From JAJFHI01 sp050633705 (GTDB lineage: Bacteria > Pseudomonadota > Alphaproteobacteria > Rhizobiales > Hyphomicrobiaceae): 64,000 bases of DNA. How positions within the stretch are numbered: the stretch's first letter is position 1; the number at the start of each line of letters is the position of its first letter. A program made the position numbers and the translations under genes. Positions 27,814 to 36,689 of the stretch are shown piece after piece. The stretch spans positions 186,001 to 250,000 of the forward strand of contig JBOEGZ010000006.1 in NCBI GenBank assembly GCA_050633705.1. Reading direction: 5' to 3'. Below the pieces are notes generated by a model. That model made no database searches. It was not told where the DNA came from and saw nothing but the letters and a program-made list of their open reading frames with translations.

Positions 27814-29100
27814 ATGAACGTATTGTTGATCGGTGGCGGGGGCCGCGAACATGCACTTGGCTGGGCACTCTCCAAAAGCTCGCAAATCAACACCCTTTAT
27901 GCAGCCCCTGGCAACGCTGGAATGAAAGACATCGCCGCGTTCCCAGACCTTAACACCACCGACCACAAAGCTGTCGTTGATTTTTGCCGTGACAAGGCCA
28001 TCTCGCTTGTCGTCGTCGGACCGGAGGCACCGCTCGTCGCCGGTCTGAGTGATGATCTCAGAGCCGCCAACATAAACGTTTTTGGCCCATCGAAAGCCGC
28101 CGCACAGTTGGAAGGTTCGAAAAATTTCACCAAAGCACTATGCGATGAATTCAATATTCCAACGGCTGCCTACGGTCACTTCGATAATGCCGCCGACGCC
28201 AAGGCTTATATTGAAAAACAAGGCGCACCGATTGTCATCAAGGCCGATGGGCTTGCCGCTGGCAAAGGCGTCATCATGGCGCGCACTCTCAACGAAGCAA
28301 TGGCTGGTATCGACCGCTGTTTCGAAGGCGCTTTTGGCGCCGCTGGCGCAGAAGTTGTCATTGAAGAATGGCTCGAGGGAGAAGAAGCCAGTTTCTTTGT
28401 CCTGTCAGACGGAAAAACGATTGTTCCATTTGGCACCGCTCAAGACCATAAGCGAGTTGGTGATGGAGACACGGGCCCCAATACCGGCGGCATGGGAGCC
28501 TATTCGCCAGCTCCCGTTTTAAGCTCGGAGCTTGTTCAGCAAACTCTTGATGAAATCATCGCCCCGACCATTGCTGGCATGGCACAACGAGGGACCCCCT
28601 ACCAAGGCGTGCTTTACGCTGGTCTCATGATCACAAAGGATGGTCCAAAACTCATTGAATACAACGTCCGGTTTGGTGACCCGGAATGTCAGGTCCTGAT
28701 GATGAGGCTCAAATCCAATTTGCTCGATGCCCTTTATGCCGCCGCCACAGGAAGTCTTGAAAACGTCACTCCAGAATGGCACGGAGATGCAGCATTAACA
28801 GTTGTAATGGCGGCCAAGGGTTATCCCGGAGCGGTCGAAAAAGGCAGCGAGATAAAGGGGCTTGAGGTTGCATCTGATGGTGATGGTGTGGAAATTTTTC
28901 ATGCTGGCACAAAGAGAGAAAATGGCGCCATCGTTGCCGCCGGTGGTCGCGTTTTGAATATCACCAGTTCCGGAGGATCGGTCGGCGAAGCCCAAAAACA
29001 TGCTTATGCCGCGATCAGCAAAATTGATTGGCCAGAAGGGTTTTGTCGCACCGATATTGGGTATCGTGCCATCGCTCGAGAGAATGGAAAAGCGCTATAG
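27814..29100 (+). CDS. purD: Phosphoribosylamine-glycine ligase PurD
   Basis: This ATP-grasp enzyme makes glycinamide ribonucleotide in purine synthesis. The 428-residue protein opens with MNVLLIGGGGREHALGWAL. It contains PEAPLVAGLSDDL, the ATP-grasp segment VIKADGLAAGKGVI, the DHKRVGDGDTGPNTGGMGAY signature and RFGDPECQVLM. AAGGG lies about 12 bases before the ATG. It is divergent from xseA. The 110 bases downstream are a C/A-rich degenerate tract without a gene. Confidence 0.95.
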   Translation: MNVLLIGGGGREHALGWALSKSSQINTLYAAPGNAGMKDIAAFPDLNTTDHKAVVDFCRDKAISLVVVGPEAPLVAGLSDDLRAANINVFGPSKAAAQLEGSKNFTKALCDEFNIPTAAYGHFDNAADAKAYIEKQGAPIVIKADGLAAGKGVIMARTLNEAMAGIDRCFEGAFGAAGAEVVIEEWLEGEEASFFVLSDGKTIVPFGTAQDHKRVGDGDTGPNTGGMGAYSPAPVLSSELVQQTLDEIIAPTIAGMAQRGTPYQGVLYAGLMITKDGPKLIEYNVRFGDPECQVLMMRLKSNLLDALYAAATGSLENVTPEWHGDAALTVVMAAKGYPGAVEKGSEIKGLEVASDGDGVEIFHAGTKRENGAIVAAGGRVLNITSSGGSVGEAQKHAYAAISKIDWPEGFCRTDIGYRAIARENGKAL

Positions 29101-29210
29101 TCGTTGTTGTCATTGTCACATAGCCACAACTCCACATCGTCCCGACGACACACGGCCACGACCTCACATAACCACGACGCAAATCTGTTGAACCTAAGCA
29201 GCTTTAACAT

Positions 29211-30155
29211 ATGACCAAAGCCAACCCATCGACAGCTCCTAAAAGATCGGCTCAATCTGGCAAACGCCCATCAATTGCGCTGGCACTTGGCGGTGGCGGT
29301 GCGCGAGGCTTGGCCCACATTCCAATGCTTGAAGTTTTCGACGAACTGAACATTCGCCCGAAAGTCATTGGCGCAACCTCAATCGGTGCCATTTTCGGTG
29401 CCGCTTATGCATCGGGGCTAAAGGCCAGCGAAATTCGGGTTCATACCGAACAGCTCTTCTCACGTCGCAGTGAAATTGCCCGACAAGTGCTGGGGGCACG
29501 AGCCGAGCCGTTGCAACGGGTTTTCAGCGTTTTTCAAATGCGCTCCTCGCTGTTAAGCGCAGAAAAATTGCTCGAAAATATTTTGCCAACAGGCACAGCG
29601 CAGACCTTTGCAGACCTGAAGATACCGATGCGAATCCTTGCAACGGATTACTACACCCAAGAGGAGGTTGTTTTGAGAACCGGCAACCTGCGCCAAGCCG
29701 TCGCTGCTAGCATGGCGCTACCAGCACTTTTCAAGCCTATATCTTTTTGGGACCACCTGTTGATCGATGGTGGCCTAGTCAATCCGCTGCCATTTGACGT
29801 GGTCGCGCCTGAAGCAGATTTGGTCGTCGCGATCGACGTCTCGGGCGCCGGTCACGCCGCCATTAAACGCAAAACCCCAACCGCATTCGAAGCCCTGGTC
29901 GCATCGTCACAAATCTTCCAGAACTCAATCGTGCGCGAAAAATTGCGCTCGCGCCAGCCTGACATTCTCATCAATATGGATGTCGGTGAATTTTATCTGC
30001 TTGATTTCTTTAAAACGGAAAAAATCTTGGAAGCGGCGGAGCCTGCAAAAGACGTACTGCGCAATCAACTAAAGCGCATTCTCGCCGCAGAAACGTTAGA
30101 AGAACAACCCGAGCCCATTGGCTGTCCAGCCTCTGGACCAGCTTCGACGAAGTGA
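29211..30155 (+). CDS. Patatin-like phospholipase family protein (RssA-like)
   Basis: This is a predicted serine lipid hydrolase of 314 residues with a Ser-Asp dyad. The oxyanion loop GGGGARG is at 27-33. The nucleophile elbow reads ATSIG with Ser57, where the family rule is GxSxG, so the first Gly is Ala; the bases GCA are unambiguous. The Asp is in IDGGLVNPLP (Asp186). The remaining motifs fit the RssA/NTE group. No signal peptide is evident. Its substrate and whether the Ala reduces activity are unknown. It follows purD on the same strand. Confidence 0.82.
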   Translation: MTKANPSTAPKRSAQSGKRPSIALALGGGGARGLAHIPMLEVFDELNIRPKVIGATSIGAIFGAAYASGLKASEIRVHTEQLFSRRSEIARQVLGARAEPLQRVFSVFQMRSSLLSAEKLLENILPTGTAQTFADLKIPMRILATDYYTQEEVVLRTGNLRQAVAASMALPALFKPISFWDHLLIDGGLVNPLPFDVVAPEADLVVAIDVSGAGHAAIKRKTPTAFEALVASSQIFQNSIVREKLRSRQPDILINMDVGEFYLLDFFKTEKILEAAEPAKDVLRNQLKRILAAETLEEQPEPIGCPASGPASTK

Positions 30156-30199
30156 AGCGCGGCTATGAGGGGGCAAACCTCCCTCACCCAAGTGTTGGT

Positions 30200-30670
30200 T
30201 TAAGATTTGCGCTGGCGCTGGTGTGCGAAAAAGTCCTTCAACAGACCGCGCGCAGCCTCTTCCTCGATCCCATCATAGATATCTGGCGCATGATGGCATG
30301 TTGGCTGGCTAAACACCCTTGCCCCGTGAATAACGCCACCGCCTTTGGCATCGCCTGCAGCAAAATATAGCCGCCGGATGCGGGCCAATGAGATGGCACC
30401 AGCACACATGGCGCACGGCTCCAAGGTTACATAAAGGTCGCAGTTGATCAGTCGTTCGCTGCCAAGTTTCTCCGCCGCTTTGCGAATCACCAGTATCTCA
30501 GCATGTGCCGTCGGGTCCCGTAGAGCCCGGATTTCATTTCCAGCCGTTGATAAAACCTCACCATCTGACCCGACCAAAACCGCACCAACGGGCACCTCGC
30601 CCCGCTTGGCAGCCAGGCGCGCCTGGTCTAATGCCGTCTGCATATGGCTTGCCATCGATGGTGATGTCAT
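30200..30670 (-). CDS. tadA: tRNA-specific adenosine deaminase TadA
   Basis: TadA deaminates A34 to inosine in tRNA-Arg(ACG). The 156-residue product has the zinc-deaminase motifs HAE (in PTAHAEILVIRKA) and PCAMC (in LEPCAMCAGAI), plus the KGGGVIHGARV region. GAGG lies seven bases before the ATG. It converges with the patatin gene and diverges from the pseudouridine synthase gene. Confidence 0.92.
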   Translation of the reverse strand: MTSPSMASHMQTALDQARLAAKRGEVPVGAVLVGSDGEVLSTAGNEIRALRDPTAHAEILVIRKAAEKLGSERLINCDLYVTLEPCAMCAGAISLARIRRLYFAAGDAKGGGVIHGARVFSQPTCHHAPDIYDGIEEEAARGLLKDFFAHQRQRKS

Positions 30671-30750
30671 AAAGACCTCTTATCTCGTGTCACGCATTGG
30701 CGTACAACCCAACCAATCTAAGTGAACAATCCCTCTGCCGACACTCCATT

Positions 30751-32205
30751 ATGTCCGCAGACCAACAGAGCAAGATCTTGAAAACGCGTAAACCGACATC
30801 CAGGCGCAGCCCACAAGGCAGCAAACCTAGCGCGAAGCCAGGCCGCCATAAAGCCTCTGCCAAAGGGACCCATCAAGACAACCGCTCTAGTGTCGGTCGT
30901 GGCAAAGCCTCCGGTGTTTCAAGCCGCAAGGGACGCCCTAGCGACCAGGGTGACGGCGAGAGCGCTTATCAAAAGCGCGGCAAACGCCCTAGTACAACCG
31001 CCAAGAGCAATAAACGCGCGCGCCCTGAAAAGGCATCACCAGGCGGCAAACCGCCACGCCGTGGCAAAGAGGGCCAAGGCGCAATGCCAGGTCGCAAGCG
31101 ACCCACAGGTCACAGTGATCACCGGCCAGCCCTCAACGCTCATGAAAGAAAGAACGTTCGCCCCGCCGAGCTCACAGAAACCATGCGCATCGCCAAAGCC
31201 ATGGCACGGTCAGGATTGTGTTCGCGCCGGGAAGCAGAACGTTGGATTGAAGCCCGGCGTGTCAGCGTCAATGGCTCCGTTCTTGAAACTCCGGCAACCG
31301 AGGTCGGTCCCGGCGACAAGATCCTGATCGATGGTCATCCCTTGCCTGCCGCAGAGCCGTCGCGCATCTGGCGTTATCACAAGCCGAAAGGTTTGTTGAC
31401 AACCCACCGCAACGATCAAAAATTCTCCAAAGACGGCGTTCTGGAACCAGACGACCGCCAAACTGTATTCGAAACACTGCCGGCCGAATTGGGGCGGGTT
31501 ATCTCGGTAGGACGCCTCGACTTTAACACTGAAGGTTTATTGCTGCTGACAAATGACGGTGCATTGGCGCGTTACCTTGAACTGCCAAAGACGGGTTGGT
31601 TGCGCCGCTACCGCGTCCGCGTCAACGGAGCCATCACACAAGAACAGCTTAACACTTTAACCGAAGGCATTACGGTGGAGGGCGTACATTATGGTCCCAT
31701 CTCAGCAACGCTTGATAGCGTGCAAGGCGCCAACGCCTGGCTTACTGTCGCAATCCGCGAAGGCAAAAACCGCGAAGTGCGCAGGATCATGGAACACCTC
31801 GGGCTAACAGTGAACCGGCTCATCCGCATTTCGTTTGGCCCATTCCAACTTTTGGACTTAAAGCCTGGTCATGTCGAAATCGTCAAACCCCGGGCGTTGC
31901 GAGAACAGCTTAGTCGCAAAGTCGCTGATGAGCTTGGCCTTATTATTGATGAACCCGACGACGAGACTGTCGGTCAAGATGACGAAAAAAAAGACAATCG
32001 CGCACGCAAGCGTAAAGTGCCAAACCCCAAGCGTCAGGGAACATCAACAAACCGCAGCGTTTCCCCGCCCAAAAAGCCATTGGCAAAGAAATCCAAAACC
32101 CAAAACCGTGGAGCAAATAACAAGGGCTCCAAGCCAACTGCGAAAAACACAAAGCCAAAGTCGCAAAAGAATCCAAGCGGTCCTAGACGCGGTGGGCGGC
32201 CATGA
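30751..32205 (+). CDS. RluB/RsuA-family pseudouridine synthase with long basic tails
   Basis: The predicted rRNA pseudouridine synthase resembles RluB (23S U2605 in E. coli). In the 484-residue chain, the first ~145 residues are a low-complexity Lys/Arg/Ser/Gly tail. An S4 domain follows (MRIAKAMARSGLCSRREAE), then the catalytic domain with Asp257 in GRLDFNTEGLLLLTNDG and the GKNREVRRIMEHLGL motif. The last ~85 residues are another Lys/Pro/Ser-rich basic tail. The tails likely bind RNA without fixed fold. I chose the ATG of MSADQQS over an upstream in-frame TTG. The stop overlaps the rsmD start as ATGA. Confidence 0.85.
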   Translation: MSADQQSKILKTRKPTSRRSPQGSKPSAKPGRHKASAKGTHQDNRSSVGRGKASGVSSRKGRPSDQGDGESAYQKRGKRPSTTAKSNKRARPEKASPGGKPPRRGKEGQGAMPGRKRPTGHSDHRPALNAHERKNVRPAELTETMRIAKAMARSGLCSRREAERWIEARRVSVNGSVLETPATEVGPGDKILIDGHPLPAAEPSRIWRYHKPKGLLTTHRNDQKFSKDGVLEPDDRQTVFETLPAELGRVISVGRLDFNTEGLLLLTNDGALARYLELPKTGWLRRYRVRVNGAITQEQLNTLTEGITVEGVHYGPISATLDSVQGANAWLTVAIREGKNREVRRIMEHLGLTVNRLIRISFGPFQLLDLKPGHVEIVKPRALREQLSRKVADELGLIIDEPDDETVGQDDEKKDNRARKRKVPNPKRQGTSTNRSVSPPKKPLAKKSKTQNRGANNKGSKPTAKNTKPKSQKNPSGPRRGGRP

Positions 32206-32792
32206 GAATTGTCGGCGGTGATTGGCGTGGACGACCACTGACCGCGCCAAAATCTGAAAATATCAGGCCGACTTCTGATCGCGTGCGTGAAGCGATCTTC
32301 AACATTCTGGCACACGATCAGGAAATTCCCTCACTCGAGGAGGCGCGCGTTATTGACGTTTTTGCCGGCTCTGGAGCATTGGGCCTTGAAGCCCTGTCAC
32401 GCGGGGCTCGGTTTTGTTTGTTTGTCGAACAAAGCGCCCAAGCACGTGGACTTATCCGCAGCAACATCGAAGCCATGCGCGCACAGGGCATATCAAAACT
32501 ATATCGCCGGGACGCAACCGGGCTTGGCCCAATCACAGCAATGGCGCCCTTCAACGTCGCATTTCTCGACCCCCCATATGGCCAACAACTTGGTGAGCGC
32601 GCGCTGTCATCTTTGAGTTCTGGCAACTGGCTGACAACAGACGCGATCATCGTTCTTGAAGAACGTGCCAAGAGCGACGTCGCCCTTCCTTCTCAATTTC
32701 AACAGCTCGACCACAGGACCTATGGTGACACCCAGGTGGTCTTTGCACGCCATCAACCAAGCGCCCCACTGGCTAAGGCTTCATCAACATGA
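32202..32792 (+). CDS. rsmD: 16S rRNA m2G966 methyltransferase RsmD
   Basis: RsmD methylates N2 of G966 in 16S rRNA. The 196-residue product begins MRIVGGDWRGRPL, the family hallmark. It has the SAM site VIDVFAGSGALGLEALSRGA and the catalytic FLDPPYG motif. It overlaps the upstream pseudouridine synthase gene and the downstream transporter gene by ATGA at both ends, so the three are translated from one message. The pairing with another rRNA-modifying enzyme is common in this class. Confidence 0.93.
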   Translation: MRIVGGDWRGRPLTAPKSENIRPTSDRVREAIFNILAHDQEIPSLEEARVIDVFAGSGALGLEALSRGARFCLFVEQSAQARGLIRSNIEAMRAQGISKLYRRDATGLGPITAMAPFNVAFLDPPYGQQLGERALSSLSSGNWLTTDAIIVLEERAKSDVALPSQFQQLDHRTYGDTQVVFARHQPSAPLAKASST

Positions 32793-33778
32793 CTGGCACA
32801 AACGAAAATTCAACGCCAACGCGTGCGCCTGGCCTAAATGGCTGGGTTGAAGCCGCACTTTTTGTGGTCTCCATTTCACTGCTGAATATTGTCTACACTT
32901 CCGCATCGCAAAATGACGTCCATGTTCTCGTATTCGTTGCCCAAGCCATGTTCGTTGCAAGCATCGCCATGCTAGCTTACACCGGACTTGGCGATGATTG
33001 GCGCAAAGTCGTAATGCACCCGACAAGCTGGTTATTTGGCATCAGCGCAGTTGCCCTCGAGACCACTTACTTCATGCTTCTGTCGTATCTCGCACCTGCT
33101 GAAGCGACGCTGACTGTTCGTCTTACCGTGCCAATTTCGGTTTTTATTGGCTGGCTATTTTTTTCCCGCCGAATTGATTGGCTGATGCTCCTCGGGCTTG
33201 CGATTATTATCGCAGCCGTCCTACCGATTTTCGATGGCCTCGAACCGGGCGCAACGCTGCCGGCACTTTTTTTCGGCATTCTTTGCTCAACGGTCGTTTC
33301 AATCAAAACCTTCTGCAGTGAGTTTCATCCCTGGAATCGCCGCGCCAAGACAATTACCGAGAAAATGCGCGTGACGGGGCTTGTCGTTCTCACCACAACA
33401 ATCGCGCTAACAACCTTTATGTTTGTCGGCGTCGGTCTGATCGCAAACAACGTTATTTCCCAAACTTCGATGCTTCCGACGGTCCCCCAGCTCACCCATC
33501 ATCATGCGATCTATCTCAGCATTTTCTTCGGCGCGCCGCTGTTGGTTGCCATGAATTATTTGACATTCTCATCGGTGGTAAAAATTCGCACAGAGAACTT
33601 CCTTGCAATGAGTGCTTTTACACCGTTGATCGCCTGGATCTGCCAAGTCCTTGCAGAAAAAGCAGGATTTATCTCCACGCCGTTGATGGGTTGGCGCCTG
33701 CTGCCGCTAACAGCTGTCGGAATCATCGGCGTATTCATCGTAATTTGGGCCGGACGGGGACAAGGCGAGCAGGACTGA
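32789..33778 (+). CDS. DMT/EamA-type membrane transporter
   Basis: This integral membrane protein of 329 residues has about ten hydrophobic segments in two halves, the layout of the drug/metabolite transporter superfamily. The stretch TVRLTVPISVFIGWLFF near the end of the first half resembles the EamA helix-4 pattern. The loop between the halves contains a polar FCSEFHPWNRRAK segment. Substrate cannot be inferred. Its ATGA overlap with rsmD puts it last in the rRNA-modification operon, although it need not share a function. Confidence 0.6.
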   Translation: MTGTNENSTPTRAPGLNGWVEAALFVVSISLLNIVYTSASQNDVHVLVFVAQAMFVASIAMLAYTGLGDDWRKVVMHPTSWLFGISAVALETTYFMLLSYLAPAEATLTVRLTVPISVFIGWLFFSRRIDWLMLLGLAIIIAAVLPIFDGLEPGATLPALFFGILCSTVVSIKTFCSEFHPWNRRAKTITEKMRVTGLVVLTTTIALTTFMFVGVGLIANNVISQTSMLPTVPQLTHHHAIYLSIFFGAPLLVAMNYLTFSSVVKIRTENFLAMSAFTPLIAWICQVLAEKAGFISTPLMGWRLLPLTAVGIIGVFIVIWAGRGQGEQD

Positions 33779-33818
33779 CCTATTATCTCCTCGAATTGTT
33801 GGCAGTCTATTTTGGGTG

Positions 33819-33834
33819 TGTTCCACGCGGAACA
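33819..33834. promoter_or_regulatory. parS-like palindrome upstream of the DUF2147 gene
   Basis: TGTTCCACGCGGAACA is a 16-base imperfect palindrome with 6-bp outer arms. It differs at three positions from the chromosomal ParB site TGTTTCACGTGAAACA; two of these keep the arms complementary and one breaks the central CACGTG. It lies 61 bases before the DUF2147 start codon. It may be a degenerate ParB site or an operator for the following gene. No parA/parB is in the window. Confidence 0.3.
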
Positions 33835-33895
33835 GCCCCATCTTTGTGATTGGCTTAAACCTATCTCCAGGAACGCGATTGAGGAGATAAACGCG

Positions 33896-34678
33896 ATGCT
33901 CTCGAAAAATTTTGTCGGTGCCTTCACCGCAATGACGGCCCTGCTCACATTCGGTCAGCAGGCAAATGCAGCGTCTGATCCAACAGGCGTCTGGTTAAAC
34001 AACACAGGCCGTGGGGCCATCGAAATCAAACACTGTGGCAAAAAACTATGCGGCCATGTGGTTTGGACAAAATCGAAAAAAGACACCAAGGGTTGCGGCA
34101 AGAAAATTATCGGCAACGTGTCACGCGTCGGAAAAACCACGTGGGACAACGGCTGGATCTACAGCCCGGAACGCCGCCGCAAATTCAGTGTTGAACTTAA
34201 AAAAATGAAAAGCGGAAAGCTGCGCGTTGTTGGCTATGCAGGTTCTAAGTTTTTCTCAAAGACAATGTATTGGAAACCGGCACCTGCTGATCTTGTTCGT
34301 TGCGACAAGCAAAAATCCGATCCGCAAATCGAAGCCAAAGCCAAGCCACCTAAGAAAGTAGCCAAGACACCACCAAAGAAAACCAACGATCGGAACGTCG
34401 CATCCATTGATCGTGATGATAAAGAAAAAATGTCCAACAAGTCGTCTGCCGTGATCATTGAAGACGACATGTCTGAGACCGATGATACCGCCGACACTTC
34501 AAGAAACAGCGAAGACGACGAATACGCTTACAATGATGACGAAGACGACGAGAACGTTAAAGTCGGCAAGCTAAGTCTTGATGATCTGCCACTGGATAAA
34601 TTCTTTAAGAGAACCAAATCTGGTCGTTGCAAACTCAATACACCTTGGATCAAGCTCGACTTTAACTGCAAGAACTAA
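33896..34678 (+). CDS. Exported DUF2147 domain protein with acidic tail
   Basis: This is a periplasmic protein of 260 residues. A signal peptide (cleavage near QANA, residue 25) precedes a DUF2147 domain at about 27-115 (DPTGVWLNNTGRGAIEIKHCGKKLCGHVVW and a later YAGSKFFSKTMYW). A Lys/Pro linker follows, then an extremely acidic Asp/Glu stretch and a short C-terminal segment with two cysteines. GAGGAG lies ten bases before the ATG, which fixes the start. DUF2147 proteins have no agreed role. The two-Cys C-terminus could pair, and the acidic region could bind cations. Confidence 0.82.
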   Translation: MLSKNFVGAFTAMTALLTFGQQANAASDPTGVWLNNTGRGAIEIKHCGKKLCGHVVWTKSKKDTKGCGKKIIGNVSRVGKTTWDNGWIYSPERRRKFSVELKKMKSGKLRVVGYAGSKFFSKTMYWKPAPADLVRCDKQKSDPQIEAKAKPPKKVAKTPPKKTNDRNVASIDRDDKEKMSNKSSAVIIEDDMSETDDTADTSRNSEDDEYAYNDDEDDENVKVGKLSLDDLPLDKFFKRTKSGRCKLNTPWIKLDFNCKN

Positions 34679-34689
34679 TCAATAAAACG

Positions 34690-34720
34690 ACTGGCACCAA
34701 GATACGTTCTTGGTGCCAGT
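34690..34720. terminator. Strong hairpin between convergent DUF2147 gene and mutL
   Basis: A perfect 13-bp stem ACTGGCACCAAGA/TCTTGGTGCCAGT closes a 5-base loop. It starts 12 bases after the DUF2147 stop and lies 46 bases from the mutL stop. The flank has A-rich bases on the left (AATAAAACG) and TTAACTATT on the right, so termination in both directions is plausible although the T-runs are short. Confidence 0.7.
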
Positions 34721-34766
34721 TAACTATTGCGGCGGTGGACGGCGGCAGAACCTAAGGTCACAGGCT

Positions 34767-36632
34767 CTACCGTCGTCCAAACAGTTTTTCAATATCGGCA
34801 AGTTGAAGTTCGACGTAAGTTGGGCGGCCGTGGTTACATTGACCGGAATAGGGTGTGGCTTCCATTTCACGAAGCAACGCGTCCATCTCCTCTGGAGTTA
34901 AGCGCCGTCCAGACCTTACACTGCCATGGCAGGCCATCCGGGAACACACCGCTTCTAATCGTTCTTTCAATGCAAAGCCCTGCCCATCGCCAAGCAATTC
35001 GTCGGCCAAATCTTTGACAAGTCCGATAACGTTTGTCTGACCAAGCAAGGCGGGCACTTCGCGAACGGCGACGGCGTCTTCCCCAAATCGTTCAACCGCC
35101 AGCCCAAGCTCACCAAGTTCGTGCGAGCGTTCCTCAAGTTCGGCTGCCGCATCACGCCCCACTTCGACGATTTCTGGAATGAGCAAGCCCTGACGAGCCA
35201 CCGAACCGTTGGCCAACATTTTCTTCATTCGCTCATAAACAAGACGTTCATGCGCTGCGTGCTGATCTACGATCACCAAGGTCGTGTCGGTCTGAGCAAT
35301 AATGTAGTTCTCGTGCACCTGTGCCCGCACCGCGCCCAAAGGCCGGGCGACTTTTGCTTCGTCAACAGGCATGGTCCCTGCGGCGGTATTGGCCGTCGGT
35401 TGCGCGACATCAGCAAATGGAGCCTGGATAACCTCCCCAAGTCCATCGACATAAGTCTTGTTGGAGGCACCACTATAATTCTGGCTGTAAGCAGAAGCGT
35501 TTCCAGCCCCGGGCATTGAAACACCAGAACCAGACGTTGAAACCTGGTTGACCACTTCACCGGAGGCTCCACCTTGAGATTGTTCCGCTTGGAAGTGAGC
35601 CGCCGTCAACACGCCACCACGGGCCGACGCACGGTGACCGGATTGGGTTAACGCGGCTGCCATCGCATTGATCATAACGCGACGCACGTTGCCACTATCG
35701 CGAAATCGCACTTCCGCTTTGGCAGGATGCACATTGACATCAACTTGGCGTGGGTCAATTTCGAGAAACAATGCCAACAAAGGATAGCGACCGCGCGGGA
35801 TGAGGTCACCATAGGCTGCACGCACCGCCCCAATCAGGACTTTGTCTTTTACCGGGCGCCCGTTGACGAATAAATACTGCTGCGTTGAATCTCCCCGGTG
35901 CAACGTCGGCAAACCGATAAAACCATTGACCGTCACGCCATCGCGTTCGCCAGAAACTTGAAGCGCATCATTGAGAAAGTCACGCCCCATTATCCGACCG
36001 AGACGACTGAGCATGCCCTCTCCATCACCCTTGGTCGCAGGCAATTTCAAGCTCGTGCGCTCACCCGTTGTAAGCTGAAATGCAATGGTTGGATGCGCCA
36101 TGGCAAGGCGTTTGACAACATCAGAGACGGCCATGTTTTCAGATCGCTCTGATTTGACAAACTTCAACCGGGCCGGTGTCGCAGAAAACAAATCTTGGAC
36201 TTCAACCTGAGTGCCTTGATTGAGGGCGGCTGGGCGGGCGACTTGCTTTTGACCGCAATCGACGGTCAAAGCGAAGGCATTGCTTGCATCTACAGGCTTC
36301 GATGTGATCGTGAGATGTGCCACAGATCCGATCGATGGCAACGCTTCGCCACGAAAACCAAGGCTTCGAATGTCAAAAAGATCTTCCTCGTTAAGTTTCG
36401 AGGTTGCGTGGCGTTCGACGGCAAGCGACAGATCTTCTCGTGTCATGCCACAACCATTGTCGCGCACGCGTATAAGGGAAAGCCCCCCGCGCGACGTCAC
36501 AATATCGATAACCGTTGCCCCCGCATCGATGGCGTTCTCAGCGAGTTCTTTAACAACGTTTGCAGGGCGTTCAATAACTTCGCCGGCTGCAATACGGTTG
36601 ACCGTTTCAAGTGAAAGTTGGCGAATTCCCAA
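34767..36632 (-). CDS. mutL: DNA mismatch repair protein MutL
   Basis: MutL couples mismatch recognition by MutS to strand cutting. The 621-residue protein has the GHKL ATPase motifs (ELAENAIDAGA, VRDNGCGM, SLGFRGEALPSI). A variable Ser/Gly-rich linker spans about 330-430. The C-terminal domain includes the endonuclease-type metal motif DQHAAHERLVYE and late CNHGRP, so it should nick DNA itself, as expected in lineages without MutH. The start is a TTG directly before the GIRQLSLETVNRIAAGEV N-terminus. It is 57 bases downstream of pgi. Confidence 0.95.
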   Translation of the reverse strand: MGIRQLSLETVNRIAAGEVIERPANVVKELAENAIDAGATVIDIVTSRGGLSLIRVRDNGCGMTREDLSLAVERHATSKLNEEDLFDIRSLGFRGEALPSIGSVAHLTITSKPVDASNAFALTVDCGQKQVARPAALNQGTQVEVQDLFSATPARLKFVKSERSENMAVSDVVKRLAMAHPTIAFQLTTGERTSLKLPATKGDGEGMLSRLGRIMGRDFLNDALQVSGERDGVTVNGFIGLPTLHRGDSTQQYLFVNGRPVKDKVLIGAVRAAYGDLIPRGRYPLLALFLEIDPRQVDVNVHPAKAEVRFRDSGNVRRVMINAMAAALTQSGHRASARGGVLTAAHFQAEQSQGGASGEVVNQVSTSGSGVSMPGAGNASAYSQNYSGASNKTYVDGLGEVIQAPFADVAQPTANTAAGTMPVDEAKVARPLGAVRAQVHENYIIAQTDTTLVIVDQHAAHERLVYERMKKMLANGSVARQGLLIPEIVEVGRDAAAELEERSHELGELGLAVERFGEDAVAVREVPALLGQTNVIGLVKDLADELLGDGQGFALKERLEAVCSRMACHGSVRSGRRLTPEEMDALLREMEATPYSGQCNHGRPTYVELQLADIEKLFGRR

Positions 36633-36689
36633 AGCTCGTCACCACTCCAATGATGAAATTACAGTCTTGGTTTGCGCCAAACCCGTTGC

